From Macrotrachela quadricornifera (lineage: Eukaryota; Rotifera; Eurotatoria; Philodinida; Philodinidae), in the NCBI GenBank assembly GCA_022393335.1, contig JAJEKB010020725.1, positions 85,106-149,105 on the forward strand: a stretch of 64,000 nt of DNA, written 5' to 3'. Below are positions 11,070 through 22,058 of this stretch, one piece after another (position 1 is the stretch's first letter; each line of letters starts with the position of its first letter). The notes beneath the pieces were generated by a model. The model ran no database searches and was not told the DNA's origin. It worked only from the letters and a program-made list of their open reading frames with translations. The position numbers were made by a program, and so were the translations under genes.

Positions 11070-12383
11070 CAAAAAACTGATTTAAATCAGTTGAAAATCA
11101 AAATTAAATCATTTTAAATCATCTCAACTCATTAGAAAGATGAGCTTATCGCCAAGTAATATTTTATTGACTTCTGTTTATTTAACTCTTGAGTCACGTT
11201 TTGGTACGATTTCATACCTTTAAATCAGTACAAATAACAGAAATTTAGCAAAATCTTTTCTCTCACACTAGTCCTAAAATATTTTAAATTTGCACCTGTT
11301 ACTACGTTATGAAATTCTATTGAATATTCAACTAGTTTAAATTTAATTCTCATATATCATACGAGATGCTCGGTGGGCATTTGTTGATAAACAAACTACC
11401 ATTCTTGTTCGTCTCTGGTCTTCGTAGTTGGAAAACGCAGGTTATACTGATCTTCACACAAGAATCTCACGTCTATTTCCATCTAATTCGCACATCGACT
11501 TCTAAACCAAACTTATTCATAAACACACCTGCTCTCCTCGCTTGAGTTAAATGCGCATAACATTACATATCTTGCAGTACCTGTAGCAGAGAAAACGATA
11601 ACTGAAGAAGCTTTAAACGTATCATTGTTTAATTCGCATATGTGCGAAAACACTTTTAGGACGGCACGATCGATGTCTGATCCGTTCTCCTCTATTGTGA
11701 ACTTTTCTGTTAATGAATTTCTTCAGCGTGTCGAGAAACTGCATGCTCTTCAAACCATTAAGTACTGCTCTGAGTCTAACAATAACAATCTTGCCTTTCC
11801 AAAACATCACAAGCAATAGCAACAAATATATCCAGTATCTCCATTCTGCGCAACAACGATTATCACGCAGAAATAGATTGAAGAAACGGTTCTTATTGCT
11901 TATCTTCAAGCTAGTCAAATTCTCTCTGGTTGTAATTTGGCGATTCTTAATCCTAGTGGTAAAATGATATCTTTTGAAGAGGTGAATCGATTAGTACATC
12001 AAAAGCTAACAAGATCAAAATGTAAAGGTTTTGCCAACAAAGATCGTCATTCGAATAATGATAAACAAGATGAAAACGAAGACGAAGACTATGAAGAATA
12101 TTTACGTCAGAAGTCTTTTAATGGAATTAATATCATGGATGATTGTGATGAATCGATAGTAAGCGACGCCTCAGATTCTGATATTATTCCAAATGTATCC
12201 CGTTCTACGTTTCGTGGAATGGGCATCTTTGATTCCATCGATAATTGTAAAACAGAATACTTCTTTGCTGTCGAAGTGAATGGGCAGAAAAAATTCATGC
12301 ACAAAGAAGCTGAAAATTGGTATTTTTCAAAAACTAAACCTATTTTGTCTACTGATCGATCACTTAGAGTGCAAGGAAAATAA
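11070..12383 (+). pseudogene. Decayed copy of the 27.6-32.1 kb transposon's transposase gene
   Basis: Bases about 11363-12383 translate to the C-terminal half of the same protein family as the gene at 27859-31234, in one frame but with several stops. Shared stretches include LNAHNITYLAV, ITEEALNVSLFNSHMCE, FSVNEFLQRVEKL, ASQILSG, KMISFEEVNRL and FDSIDNC. Two TAG codons interrupt the middle (near 11817 and 11874), and more stops lie upstream. The N-terminal two exons are missing. Upstream, about 11075-11140 carries a GATTT/GAGTT array of roughly 10-bp period on the minus strand, like the subterminal arrays of the intact element, so this is probably an internally deleted copy. No inverted ends could be fixed. 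The protein's C-terminus is acidic and Ser-rich. Confidence 0.7.
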
Positions 12384-12722
12384 ATTTTTTACTGATTTTT
12401 GTCCTCTATGTATGCATATATAAAATTTATGTTGTAATAAAAAAAGTGACCGTTCAATTTTCTCACTTCTCTACCTTAGACAATCAGCCGGAGTTTAAGT
12501 CAATTTGAAATAACAATAAATGTATCTAATTAAACGAATACGCAAGAAGCAGAGGAGAATTACATACTAAATGTTTTGTTTCAAACATATATACTAGACA
12601 CAACATCAAATGAATGATAATATTTATATTCGTGAATCCATAAGTTTTTCTCATGTATCAACTGGTTATTTCAGTAACGACTCAATAAACTTGCTCGATA
12701 AATCTGAGCACGAACATGCATA
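12384..12722. other. Spacer between two decayed transposon genes
   Basis: AT-rich DNA between the transposase pseudogene and the truncated piggyBac copy. No ends, repeats or ORFs were recognised. Confidence 0.4.
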
Positions 12723-13615
12723 TCATCTAACTATTTGCGAAAAAAAATTATTCTGTAGTCCGTAAACTTCGCCACGTCTAAGACTTTGTTGAACAACTTC
12801 AATGCCTGATCCCGCACGATTACTTCTCGGTGTTCCAATAAGATATGTATCACTTTCTAACAAACATTTTGCAAGAGAAATACTAGTAAAGAAGTTATCA
12901 GCTACCACGGTTCGATAACATCCTTCAAGACCATCCAATATATTCATCACAACTGTTTGGTCATGTCCAAAACCTGCCATAGGATCTTGTTGACCAGTAC
13001 AAATCAAAAAATTCCAGGTGTATCCATTGGTAGCCGCTAACTTGTACATTTTTGCTCCGTACGTATGGGCTTTTCCAGGAATCTATTGTTTGAAGAAAAG
13101 CCTACATTGCCATGGTATCATAGTTTCGTCGATAGTCACAATCGAACCAGGTACATATACTGACGAAAATCTTGCTCTGAATAAATTCAAGAGTGGTATC
13201 AATTTGGAAATTCGCATTTTCATTATCATTGTTCGAAAAATGCCACAATTTGAGTAGTAATTCGAATCTCTCCCTCGTCATAGCATTTCGAATGATGTCT
13301 GAACCGTACAGTTGACTACTGCTCCAATAGTACTTCAGTTTTGGCATTTGTACCAACCCCATTTCGATAATGATTCCAAAGAACTTCAGCATTTCTTCAT
13401 TAGTGGTTTGTTTCCATCGATGAAGTATTGACCGTTTACTAATCTCATGGTTTTGCAAGTATTGCTGCACGTATCGATTAGTTTCATGAACTGTGAGGTC
13501 AATAATTTCGTGCGTTATGAAATGTCGATAGCAATCAATAGGATTGATTGTATTATCGCCTGAAACAGAAGTTACTTCGTCGATAAGTCCATAATCCTCC
13601 ATGAATTCTGCGTCA

Positions 13616-15066
13616 GAGGTCCGAATGGGCTGGGCCTAAGAAGGTCGGCCCATGGGTTTTCGAGCTCTAACCCAGCCCACCCATGGTATTTTCTTTTAAA
13701 GCGGCCCATCCCAGCCCATGGGCGTGACCAAAACAATCGGCCCATGGGTACCCATGGGTGACCCATCGAGTTATATATTTTAGTATTGGATGAATTTTGT
13801 ACACAGGAATGATTATGCATATTTCGTGTACTCATTTTTAATGTAAAAGTAAATGGACAATATCACAAACGACAACTAGTAACACTTTCAATTTTTTCGA
13901 ATTCATCAGTAATAGCTACTCTTATATCTAAAAATCCAAAAAACTTCCCATCACGAAGAAAACTTAGGTTCTTCATTTTTAATACACTATACATTAATGA
14001 CTGTTGCTTCAACAGCTGTTTGATTTAATCGCATGTATATACGGTTGTATATTATGGTGAAGATGATAAAGCAGCAATATTTGGTGAACGATTGATGAGA
14101 GAAATCGATGATGGACAACGATTAGGACTAGTAGAAGGACTAGTAGAATCAGAGATCGTAATTATTAGTGATATAGTTGGAAGAAAAAAAAAGAACGAGG
14201 CGATAGCATTGTGATGAACAAATTCAATGTGTAATATAAATATAAAAGTTTTTATATTTCTATTTATGAACGATCCTTTAAATTAGTTTCACTTACCCAG
14301 GTCGATGAATCCGACAACGAATCCGATCGGAACTCAATCGGAATCCGATCAGATTTAATGCTAATTCCGATAACCGAGGAAATCCGATGAGGATCCGGGT
14401 TGTGGACCGACATTCGCATCCCTAGTGTTGGAATCCGATGGGATCCTACTGTCGGAACTTGACGAAACCTATCGGTAGACTTTGAGGGACCTCTAAAATT
14501 GGTCCCAGACACTAATTTTTGAAAATAATTCATTTTGGGTACAGATTGATCAACAACTACCGATAGGTTCCGTCAAATTCCGACAGTAGGATCCTATCGG
14601 ATTCCAACACTAGGGATCCGAATGTCGGTCCACAACCCGGATCCCCATCGGATTTCATCGGCTAATCGGCTCCTACGAGGTCCACTTGGATCTTATGAGA
14701 TCCGGTCGGATTCGGCATCGGATTCATCGACCTGGGTAATTAAGTAAAATTATTAAGTTGTTTCACTTAACATTTAACACTTAAAACTTAATATTAATCG
14801 TTATAAAAAAAGCGTAATACTTATATTAAGTATTAAATAAAAAAAGATGTAACTGAATTTAAAATTAAATTAAATGTCTACCCTTAATTTGTCTTTCTAT
14901 TTACTGTTTTGCATAGATTCTTTCTCCATTGCAGAGCTGTATTCAATAACAGAAAATTTAAACTAAATTGTTCCAAAAAATTGGAGCAGCCCAGCCCACA
15001 CACGGTTTTTGTTTTTTTTTATTTTCGGCCCATGGGCTGGGCCGGGTCAAGCCCAGCCCATTAGAA
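13616..15066. mobile_element. GGGCTGGGC-ended element nested in piggyBac
   Basis: Both junctions with the piggyBac ORF carry AATGGGCTGGGC in inverted orientation. Next to each end are further copies of GGCCCATGGG and CAGCCCA, a subterminal palindromic repeat cluster (13620-13765 and 15026-15062). It has no transposase ORF. A coding-like scrap at about 14050-14180 was not recognised. No clean target duplication is visible, so the superfamily is undetermined (hAT-like subterminal structure is one possibility). Confidence 0.6.
14296..14736. mobile_element. CCCAGGTCGATGAATCCGA MITE, copy 1
   Basis: A 441-bp element with inverted ends CCCAGGTCGATGAATCCGA, flanked by TA on both sides (14294-14295 and 14737-14738). 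The two halves fold back on each other, sharing inverted words such as CCGATAGGTT, CAACACTAGGGATCCG and GTCCACAACCCGGAT. The second copy is at 55781-56199. It is itself nested in the element at 13616-15066. No coding capacity. Confidence 0.85.
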
Positions 15067-15167
15067 TCGTCAGATTCAAGGCACATTGCATCAAAATCGT
15101 CATCCAGAGAATCCACTTCATCGAGTGAGCTAGCGCTACCTTCTGTGTCCATTTCTTCAAACGACAT

Positions 15168-15788
15168 GTGAATTATTCCAAAACTCCGGTCGTATTTTGT
15201 GAAGGTGGCTAACTCTAGATCGTCGAGATGAGATAAATCGAGTCGTATATCCGTCTGTTTTATTGCAAGAAATCACCAACTATATATAGGTCCTGAATTA
15301 CACCATGCATATGGTAATATCCAAGGGAAAACACCTGAGAAATCAAAGAGGGAGAAAACCTTTCATTGAACCGAAAGAATAGGAAGGGAAAAAAACAGAT
15401 GACAGAGAGAACAGAAAGGAAAAATCCATATGACAGAATACATATGACGTGATGAGAAAGGAAAATCACCACATATAGCAGAACGCGCAAAACGTCCTTG
15501 ATGACAACAAACACGGTATAGATGACGAACGAGTAACATCTGAAGAAGTGTTAGTAACACTTCCTAACAATTTATATACAAAACCATACACAGGCAGGAA
15601 TAAGAGAGAAAAGCTGGAAACTTCCTCCTTTTTCTAGTACATACTTTGCGTAATATGGGAAAGAACGAAAAAGTAATCCGAGCGATTATTCAGCTCGGCA
15701 GAAGAAAATGACTCATTGTGTATTGATATAAAGAAGAGAACGATAAATAACTGATAGATGATAGCGAAAAGGTCATTAAGTGTATTTA
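15168..15788. other. Spacer with 5' region of piggyBac
   Basis: Holds the putative promoter side of the minus-strand piggyBac copy, including TATATATAG and CAATAAAACAG words (about 15265-15290). Purine-rich DNA follows, with recurring GGAAAAATCCATATGACAG-like words. No supported gene. Confidence 0.35.
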
Positions 15789-16320
15789 TTAAAAGTTAAA
15801 TGTCCATGAAACTGAACATTTTGAAAAAATTGTTTGAGAAAACTGAATCGGGTTGAATGGGTTAAATATTCGATTTGGAACATTTAAATAGTCAGGTAAT
15901 ACAGAGGGTGATATTCCATGTTCTTTTTTCTTTATTGTGCTCCTATGTTTTTGTTGACGAGTATGCTTTGGTCGTTGTTGCTGCTGCTGTGGTAACCGTG
16001 TTGCTAAACCACAAGGAGACACTGCATCTGCTGCTGTTGTCATAGACAAAGTCTTCTGTTTCTTTGAAACAGATAACTGTGAAATGGAAAGTTGACTAAA
16101 CAATGGAATAACATGATCTATTATTGACAGTTTTACTTCTACAGGATTGGCTGTAACTGATGATTCTCTCTTTCTTTTCATCATCAACTTCAAATCAGTA
16201 TTATTTGCCTATGTAAACAATAAAAAAGCATTATTTTATTCGTTTACAATCACATAGATATATGTGAAAACGTACCTCTACTGTTGTCACTGCTGGTGCA
16301 TGTTTGTGACGATTTTTGAT
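15789..16320 (-). CDS. Hypothetical basic, Gln-rich protein, divergent from the DDE_4 transposase
   Basis: The ORF runs from ATG at 16184 to a stop at 15789 (131 aa). It is basic, with an MMKRKRES start, a QQQQQ run, KKK stretches and an FNPFNPIQFSQ segment near the end. A 67-nt intron (16209-16275, GTACGT donor, AG acceptor) upstream of the ATG joins to a leader that is open in the same frame but without an ATG, so translation probably starts in the second exon. A TATATAAG box lies at about 16405-16413 on this strand. Its head-to-head arrangement with the transposase at 16.6-18.4 kb recalls two-gene Harbinger-type elements, but no Myb domain is visible. Function unknown. Confidence 0.4.
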
Positions 16321-16404
16321 GGAAGAGATGCATGCGCTGATGGAACTACGCCTTTATTTATTTCTCCCTCTCAAAAGTCGCATCGTTCTAATACAAAGCA
16401 TACG

Positions 16405-16413
16405 CTTATATAC
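16405..16413 (-). promoter_or_regulatory. Candidate TATA box
   Basis: GTATATAAG on the minus strand, about 130 bp before the splice donor of the hypothetical gene at 15789-16320. Supported only by motif and position. Confidence 0.3.
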
Positions 16414-16579
16414 TCGTCCGTAAATAGAAGGAAAGGAAAGATGATATGAAAGTACATCAAAATGTCCTAAACAAGGACAAAGAGAAATCGAAAGGACAAA
16501 AGCCATGCGTACAGCGCATGCCAACGAGAGCGTTACAATCTGCTCTCTGAACAACAAAGAAAAATTATTTTTTTAAAAC

Positions 16580-18429
16580 ATGGTATTTTTGTTCCAGCGG
16601 GCGCACGATGTTGCCGTGAACATGTGTGGAATAAACAGTGAACATATGAATCTATTCAACAAATATCAGCTTCTCAATACGATAAACTTTCATTAGACAC
16701 AGAAGATATTCAAAATATGATACTCGACTTTCGTTCTGTATTGACAAACTTGAAAACATTTGACTTTGATGATTCCAGCAGTTTATCAGATGAGGATTAT
16801 TTCAACTTTACCGGTCTTCGGAAAGGTATTTCTTTTTTTTTTTGATAAAAAAGTAATATGTTCTGGTTAAGATCAATTTGACAACCTTTCCGAATCTATT
16901 CATAATATGAGAAACTCTCATGTTCGATCTATTTCTCATTTAATTCATTCAGTGCGTCTGGCACTGATGAAAGATTTTACTCCTCATCACTTGGGTTTGC
17001 AGCACATTGATCGGCAAACTGTTATCGCACATAATCAGACAGCTATTGCTACAGAATTGTTTACCATCAATCCTAGTCAGCTTTGCATTTTAATGGATGG
17101 GACATATGTTTACGTCCAGAAATCGAGCAATAACGAGATGCAAAGACGAACATATAGTTTTCACAAACATCGACATTTAATAAAGCCTATGATGATTACT
17201 ACGACTGTGAGCTTTTCCTTTTTTTATTAATTTTTCAAAGAGAATTCTATCTATTAGACTGGGTATATATTATGTGTTATCGGGCCATTTCTTGCTGATA
17301 GCAAGAATAATGATGCCTCTATTGCCAAACACATATTTTACACGAATGCTCAAGGGATTCTACAATGGTTACATGATGATGATATCATTATAGTTGATAG
17401 AGGATTTAGAGATGCTATGAAAGCAATCGAAATGTTTGGTTTTCATTCAGCTATGCCTCGCTTTCTAAATGGCAACCAGCAGTTTTCCACAGCTGACGGT
17501 AACTACATCCGTTGTGTGACGAAAAGTCGTTGGGCTGTGGAAAGTGGTTAGTTTCAGTCCTTAGTTTCCGATTGTTCGTTTTCTTGAAAAATCTTTTTCT
17601 ATAGTTAATGGAAAAATCAAACAATTTAAATATTTCAACCAAATCATTCCAAACTCATCTATTTCATTTGTCAGTGACTATCTTCATATAGTGTGTAGTA
17701 TCATCAATGCTTATCTCGTTCCTGCCATCAAAGATGTTCATTCAGGCAAAGAGATCGCAATCGAAACGCTGAATCTTCTTAATTCCGAGAATGCATTGCA
17801 AAAACGTCTCTCGCTCCTCACTAATGCCAAATGGAAAAAATACAATACTAAAATGTGTCTTTTTCCTATACTGACCATAGAGGATATTCATCAATACTCT
17901 TTTGGTATGAGCTAATTTCAATATCATAATCCTTAGAGAGGAATTTTGAACAATTGCAGGCAATTACCAACTTAAACAAGCCAAAGGCTATCTTCTCGAA
18001 CATTTGCAGCTCTCCCAAATTGATCCCAATGATCTTGAATTTGTTGTCGAATTATGCGAGCAGCATTCTGATCTCACCAGAGTTCGGTTTTCATCTCGAC
18101 ATTCCACTCAAAAGCGCTACACAGCTACAGTACAGTTTAACAACTATGAAGAGGAAGTTATTCAAGGATGGTATTGCACCTGTCCCACAGGTGCACGGAT
18201 ACTTAGCTGCTGTTCTCATACAGCAGCACTTCTTTGGTGCCTCGGCGTGTGTCGAGCAGACTATGATGATAAAGGGCATCCCCTCTCGGCACAACATCTT
18301 CTTGAAATAGTCGAGGATTCCATTCAGTATGCCGAGACGATGGAGAGTGACGATGAAGACGACAATGACGCGAGATACAATTTGGCTAGTGATCATAGCG
18401 ATGATAATTCTGACAGGTCGGATGATTAG
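16580..18429 (+). pseudogene. DDE_4-type transposase with C-terminal SWIM zinc finger
   Basis: Five coding blocks split by introns at 16826-16871 (46 nt), 17207-17257 (51), 17547-17604 (58) and 17905-17959 (55), all GT-AG with phases that join. The N-terminal Cys-His segment ARCCREHVW begins near 16606. The DDE domain follows: LMDGTYVYVQKS (first Asp), IIVDRGFRDAM (second Asp), RWAVESVNGKI (Glu). A CTC...CCSH motif near the C-terminus is a SWIM zinc finger, and the tail is very acidic. This is a Harbinger/IS5-like transposase family expanded in rotifers. A TGA at 16639-16641 interrupts the N-terminal block shortly after the Cys-His segment and the first exon is not located, so this copy is probably inactive, although the catalytic region is intact. 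It would act in the nucleus as a cut-and-paste transposase. Confidence 0.8.
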
Positions 18430-19614
18430 TTTCGTGATAATCAAAAGATTTTCTTTTTCTTTGTAATACTGTAGTAACTCACTCATATATATTCAAGCTT
18501 AATATGAAAAACAACTGAAAATACTTTGAACTGTTAATATATCTAGAAAACTATCGCTTAGAAACTAAAAAAAAGAATATTCTTCACGTTTTTGTTATAT
18601 TAAAAGGAAATGTATGAAATGTGATATATTCATAGAGATAAAATGATTTATAAATATTGATATGAAATAATTAATCTTATTGATGAAACATACAGTTATA
18701 AGTAGTTCTCAATGGTGAATACTAATTGGCAATTTAAATTTCAAATTCGAGCTAATATGAAACAAAAAAGGCATAGTTTTTGGTAAAAATGTGAAAAAAT
18801 GAGTCATTTGATTATAGTATGTGTCCTTAGAAAAAAATTGACCAAAGAGCCTGAACGATAACGATTATATCAATGGATAGCCCTAGTCGATAGCCATCAC
18901 CTGATATAAAAAGATCTACTTCAACAGTCTATAATAAGCTTTTATAGCTGTGAGAATTATCTGAAAAGTCATATGGTATAATATCATTGAAAAAGTTGGT
19001 ACTTAAAAAATTTTTCAAAGTTAATTTTCATTAATTGCACTTATAAAGATCGACGCAGAATTTTATGCTCTATCTAATGAAACAAACCGCACATCGCTAC
19101 GATGTATTAGTGATAAGATATTATCGAAATACTGCTAGGATTTGAACATCAATAATATATGATGATATTTGATGGTGTATGTGCCTCTGAATAAACTCAA
19201 AACGACTTGAAATTGCTACCAAACGATTCAGCTTTAAATTCTGCATTAAGGGATATATAGGACTTTGAAAAGTTAGGAGTGAGCAAATTTGACGTCTTAT
19301 GCGCCCCTCTCCTTTATGTTCTCCAAGCTACCGAACATATTTCAAAAGATATTTATTAAATATCTTTGATAAAAAAAAGACGATTGGAATTTACAGTACA
19401 TGGACTAACATAAGAAATCACGTTGAAATAATAATATCTGTTTTCAACATGAATTATTAGTCGCCAATACTTTCAATTCTAATCGCCAATTTACTCTACA
19501 CTAGAACATGACATTTCTTTCTATGATTGACGTCATATATGAATAAGTTCTACTTAGATATTTAGCAAACTGGATCTTTAGTTTTGTTAGATATGTTTCA
19601 TAGGAGCAATGAGA
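18430..19614. other. Non-coding AT-rich region
   Basis: No ORF, inverted repeat or known motif was recognised between the DDE_4 transposase and the TTAA foldback element. Confidence 0.4.
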
Positions 19615-19618
19615 TTAA

Positions 19619-20307
19619 GGCCTCCCCCCCCCTCAAAAACGGATCTCAGGCCTCCGCCCTCACCCCCCTAGATCTCAGATCAGGTACGGCCAATTCGCGT
19701 GAAATTTTCAGGGTATGTTGGGACTGTAGTGAGGAGACTATGGTAAAAATTTCAGCCCTATACACTGTAGTTTAAGGGAGATATCAACCAAATAAAGATC
19801 AACAAGTAGTTCATCTCATCTCCAAAAATTCTCTGTGGAACTTCATGCTATATGTATATATTTTTTGTTTGTTTGAAAGAGCGTGAAAAACTGCAGCGGC
19901 TAGCGTAGTCCTTTTTTTTGAAAAGGCTTTATTATTATTAAATTGAAAGGCACTTTTATATTTAGAGTGTCATTTTTTGAGAATTTTTCGAGTTGTTAAA
20001 GCTGTCAGCCCTTTTCTCCGCTTGAAAGATAAGAGTTTAAGAAAAGGACTACGCTAGTCGCTGTAGTTTCTTACGCTCTTTCACACAAAAAGAAAATATA
20101 TACATATAGCATGAAATTCCACAGAGAATTTTTGGAGATGAAATAAGCTATTTTTAGACCCTTGTTTGGTTGATATCTCCCTTAAATTACAATGTACAGG
20201 GCTGAAAATTTTACCATAGTCTCCTCACTACAGTCCCAACATACCCTGAAAATTTCACGCGAATTGGCCGTACCTGATCTGAGATCCGTTTTTGAGGGGG
20301 GGAGGCC
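19619..20307. mobile_element. Foldback MITE with TTAA target duplication
   Basis: A 689-bp element whose left and right ends begin GGCCTCCCCC in inverted orientation and are flanked by TTAA (19615-19618 and 20308-20311). Arms of roughly 300 bp are similar but not identical, sharing GTACGGCCAATTCGCGTGAA, GTGAGGAGACTATGGTAAA and AAATTCTCTGTGG words. TTAA suggests mobilisation by a piggyBac-type transposase. No ORF. Confidence 0.8.
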
Positions 20308-20410
20308 TTAATATAGTTCTATTTTACAAGTTAGTTTTATTCAAGGAAATAAGAAGAAGAAAAGAGCAAGTAACAATAAAATCATAACAACTACTTCCAA
20401 CATGTCCATA

Positions 20411-20659
20411 TTAGCATTCCCAATCATATGATTCGTATGGATCATATTTGAAGGGTGACGTTTCATAATTGTCAGAATCTGGAAGAGAGCAAGTTGTGAT
20501 CGATGTTAAATTGTCAGAAAACCATGATGATGATGACGAGCAGGAGGAGCAATCCTGTTGCTCAAAGAAATTTTCATTTTGAAAGAGTAGTGACGATTTA
20601 GGTGTTGAACATCGCTGGAAAGTATCTATTCGAATCTTGAGGGTAAGAGTGAGTTTCAT
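20411..20659 (-). CDS. Small hypothetical ORF, Ser/Cys-rich
   Basis: An 82-aa ORF with an MKLTLTLKIR start and a Cys/Ser cluster (DCSSCSSSSSWF). It lies just downstream of the tandem hammerhead array on the same strand, so it could belong to that retroelement. No domain was recognised and it may be spurious. Confidence 0.2.
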   Translation of the reverse strand: MKLTLTLKIRIDTFQRCSTPKSSLLFQNENFFEQQDCSSCSSSSSWFSDNLTSITTCSLPDSDNYETSPFKYDPYESYDWEC

Positions 20660-20671
20660 TAGATAATTCCA

Positions 20672-20731
20672 AGTAATTTACGACGATCGTTTTGGACCTA
20701 ACTTAAAGGTCCATCATCAGGTAAAATTGGA
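20672..20731 (-). ncRNA. Hammerhead ribozyme motif 1 (one core substitution)
   Basis: The minus strand reads CTGATGA, a stem II hairpin (GGACCT/AGGTCC), then AAAA in place of the conserved GAAA, then CGATCGTC. TTTAC and GTAAA flank it and can form stem I. The palindromic ATCGAT-like stem III segment is short, as in dimeric Penelope-like hammerheads. The missing G in GAAA should impair cleavage. Confidence 0.6.
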
Positions 20732-20891
20732 ATTCAAAAACTGCGAAGAATATATTAACTCAAATTCAACAGAAAGTTTTAAGAGTCAAATAAATAGACT
20801 CTCAACATCAGTCCAATGTTGAACTAATAGATTATTATTGCAGTAATCTTAGCAATGATGAGTGATGATGAGTTTCATTGAATAGATCCAA

Positions 20892-20948
20892 AGCATTATA
20901 CGACGCGTTTCGATCCTTGCTAAAGGAATCATCATCAGGCATGTCCTG
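20892..20948 (-). ncRNA. Hammerhead ribozyme motif 2
   Basis: The minus strand reads CTGATGA, a stem II hairpin (TCCTT TAGC AAGGA), GAAA, then the palindromic ACGCGT with the expected cleavage triplet GTC. ATGC and GTAT flanks can form stem I. All conserved core bases are present. It lies 220 bp from motif 1, in the same orientation. Confidence 0.75.
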
Positions 20949-21190
20949 AATCTTAAAAATGCTACAAAGTCATTCAATGGACACACAATTCGTAAGATAG
21001 ATAGTTCATATGAGAGTCAAGATAGACAATCAACATGAATATTCTTTCAAACGACTGGAGTACAAATGAATGCAATATCGTAGTTATTCTAATAAAGGAT
21101 GAGTGGAGGAACCATAATGTTAACATTGCACCTCAGCGAAGAGAATCATTAGACGTTCACATTTTAATTCAAATCAGGGCGTAAGAAGTG

Positions 21191-21255
21191 AGTCGAAGCT
21201 AATCATGACGCGTTTCGATCCTTGCTCAAGGGACCATCATCAGATGGTTTCGACT
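21191..21255 (-). ncRNA. Hammerhead ribozyme motif 3
   Basis: The minus strand reads CTGATGA, stem II (GGTCCCTT GAGC AAGGATC), GAAA and CGCGTC. Stem I is strongly supported: CAT/ATG next to the core, an internal loop, then AGTCGAA/TTCGACT. The internal loop in stem I is what natural type I hammerheads use for loop contacts. All core positions are intact. Confidence 0.8.
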
Positions 21256-22058
21256 GTATATATGGGCAATTTCACGAAAAACGAGACACTCCCTCTTCAT
21301 TTGACTTTGATTTTTCATAAGATTGATTTTTCTAACTAAAGTTTGTTAACATAGACATATGTAAAAATGTCGGCGGTTTCAGGTGCTACTTAATTAAAAT
21401 TAATTTATGAATTAGTTAGTTAATTAAGAAGTAATTATTAAATTTCTCTCGAACCATATGAGCAAAAAACGTAAACCTTTTTGGTTAGAATCTAGAATAC
21501 GAGCCACATCTATGGTAAAATTTTCTTCATAAAAACAGGCTCCATAAAGACTCCAGCAGATTTCAAAACAAAAATATTTGTCTGATAATAATTTAAAAAT
21601 TCTGAAGGATCTGTATCGTTCGAAATTATTTTTGAACTTTTTCTTCGTTAATAATAGTATTTTTTCTTTTGCGTATTCGTATTCTGCCACGTCCCTAACA
21701 AAAAATAAGTCGAGTTTTGTTCAAAATCCAAGCACACTCAGGCAAACCTTTATATAGACGTTTTGTAACATCAAAAGTCGTCTAGAGAATGTGCTATTTG
21801 GTTTTCAAAAACACTGACTGAATTCGCACTTTTTTAACATTGAAATGGTTGCAGTCAAAGTTGGTTTCCTTTTTTATGTCACGTCCCTAACACTACTTTT
21901 TAATAATAACTCATTTCAGCAAAATGCTGTAGAGCTGAATTTTTTGTAGTATTTATAGCAAGTCAACGTGCATAGGATATGTGAAAATCAGCGCTGGAAA
22001 AGTTCAGAATTCAGAGATATATATACATTTCAATTTTGCGATGTCACGTCTCTAACAA
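21256..22058. other. Non-coding region with GTCACGTC(C/T)CTAAC words
   Basis: A CACGTCCCTAAC-type word occurs three times (about 21690, 21875 and 22044) at spacings near 175 bp. The DNA between does not align obviously. It is probably transposon-derived and no gene was recognised. Confidence 0.35.

Larger units (their letters stand above)
12723..15167 (-). pseudogene. piggyBac transposase, broken and 3'-truncated, with a nested insertion
   Basis: The N-terminal acidic segment starts at 15167 (MSFEEMDTEGSAS) and is cut at about 15064 by an inserted element. The protein resumes at about 13616 with DAEFMEDYGLIDE and continues through the DDE_Tnp_1_7 domain: IDCYRHFITHEI, KFFGIIIEMGL, YWSSSQLYG, RERFELLLKLWHF. 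The catalytic Asp regions VTIDETMIPW and VVADNFFTS are present. Damage: a frameshift near 13190, an in-frame TAG where Tyr is expected in the RLFFKQ-x-IPGKAH motif (about 13080), and loss of the C-terminus after VYGLQNNF. The third catalytic Asp and the zinc finger are therefore missing. A TATATATAG word at about 15280-15288 could be its TATA box. This copy cannot be active. Confidence 0.85.
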
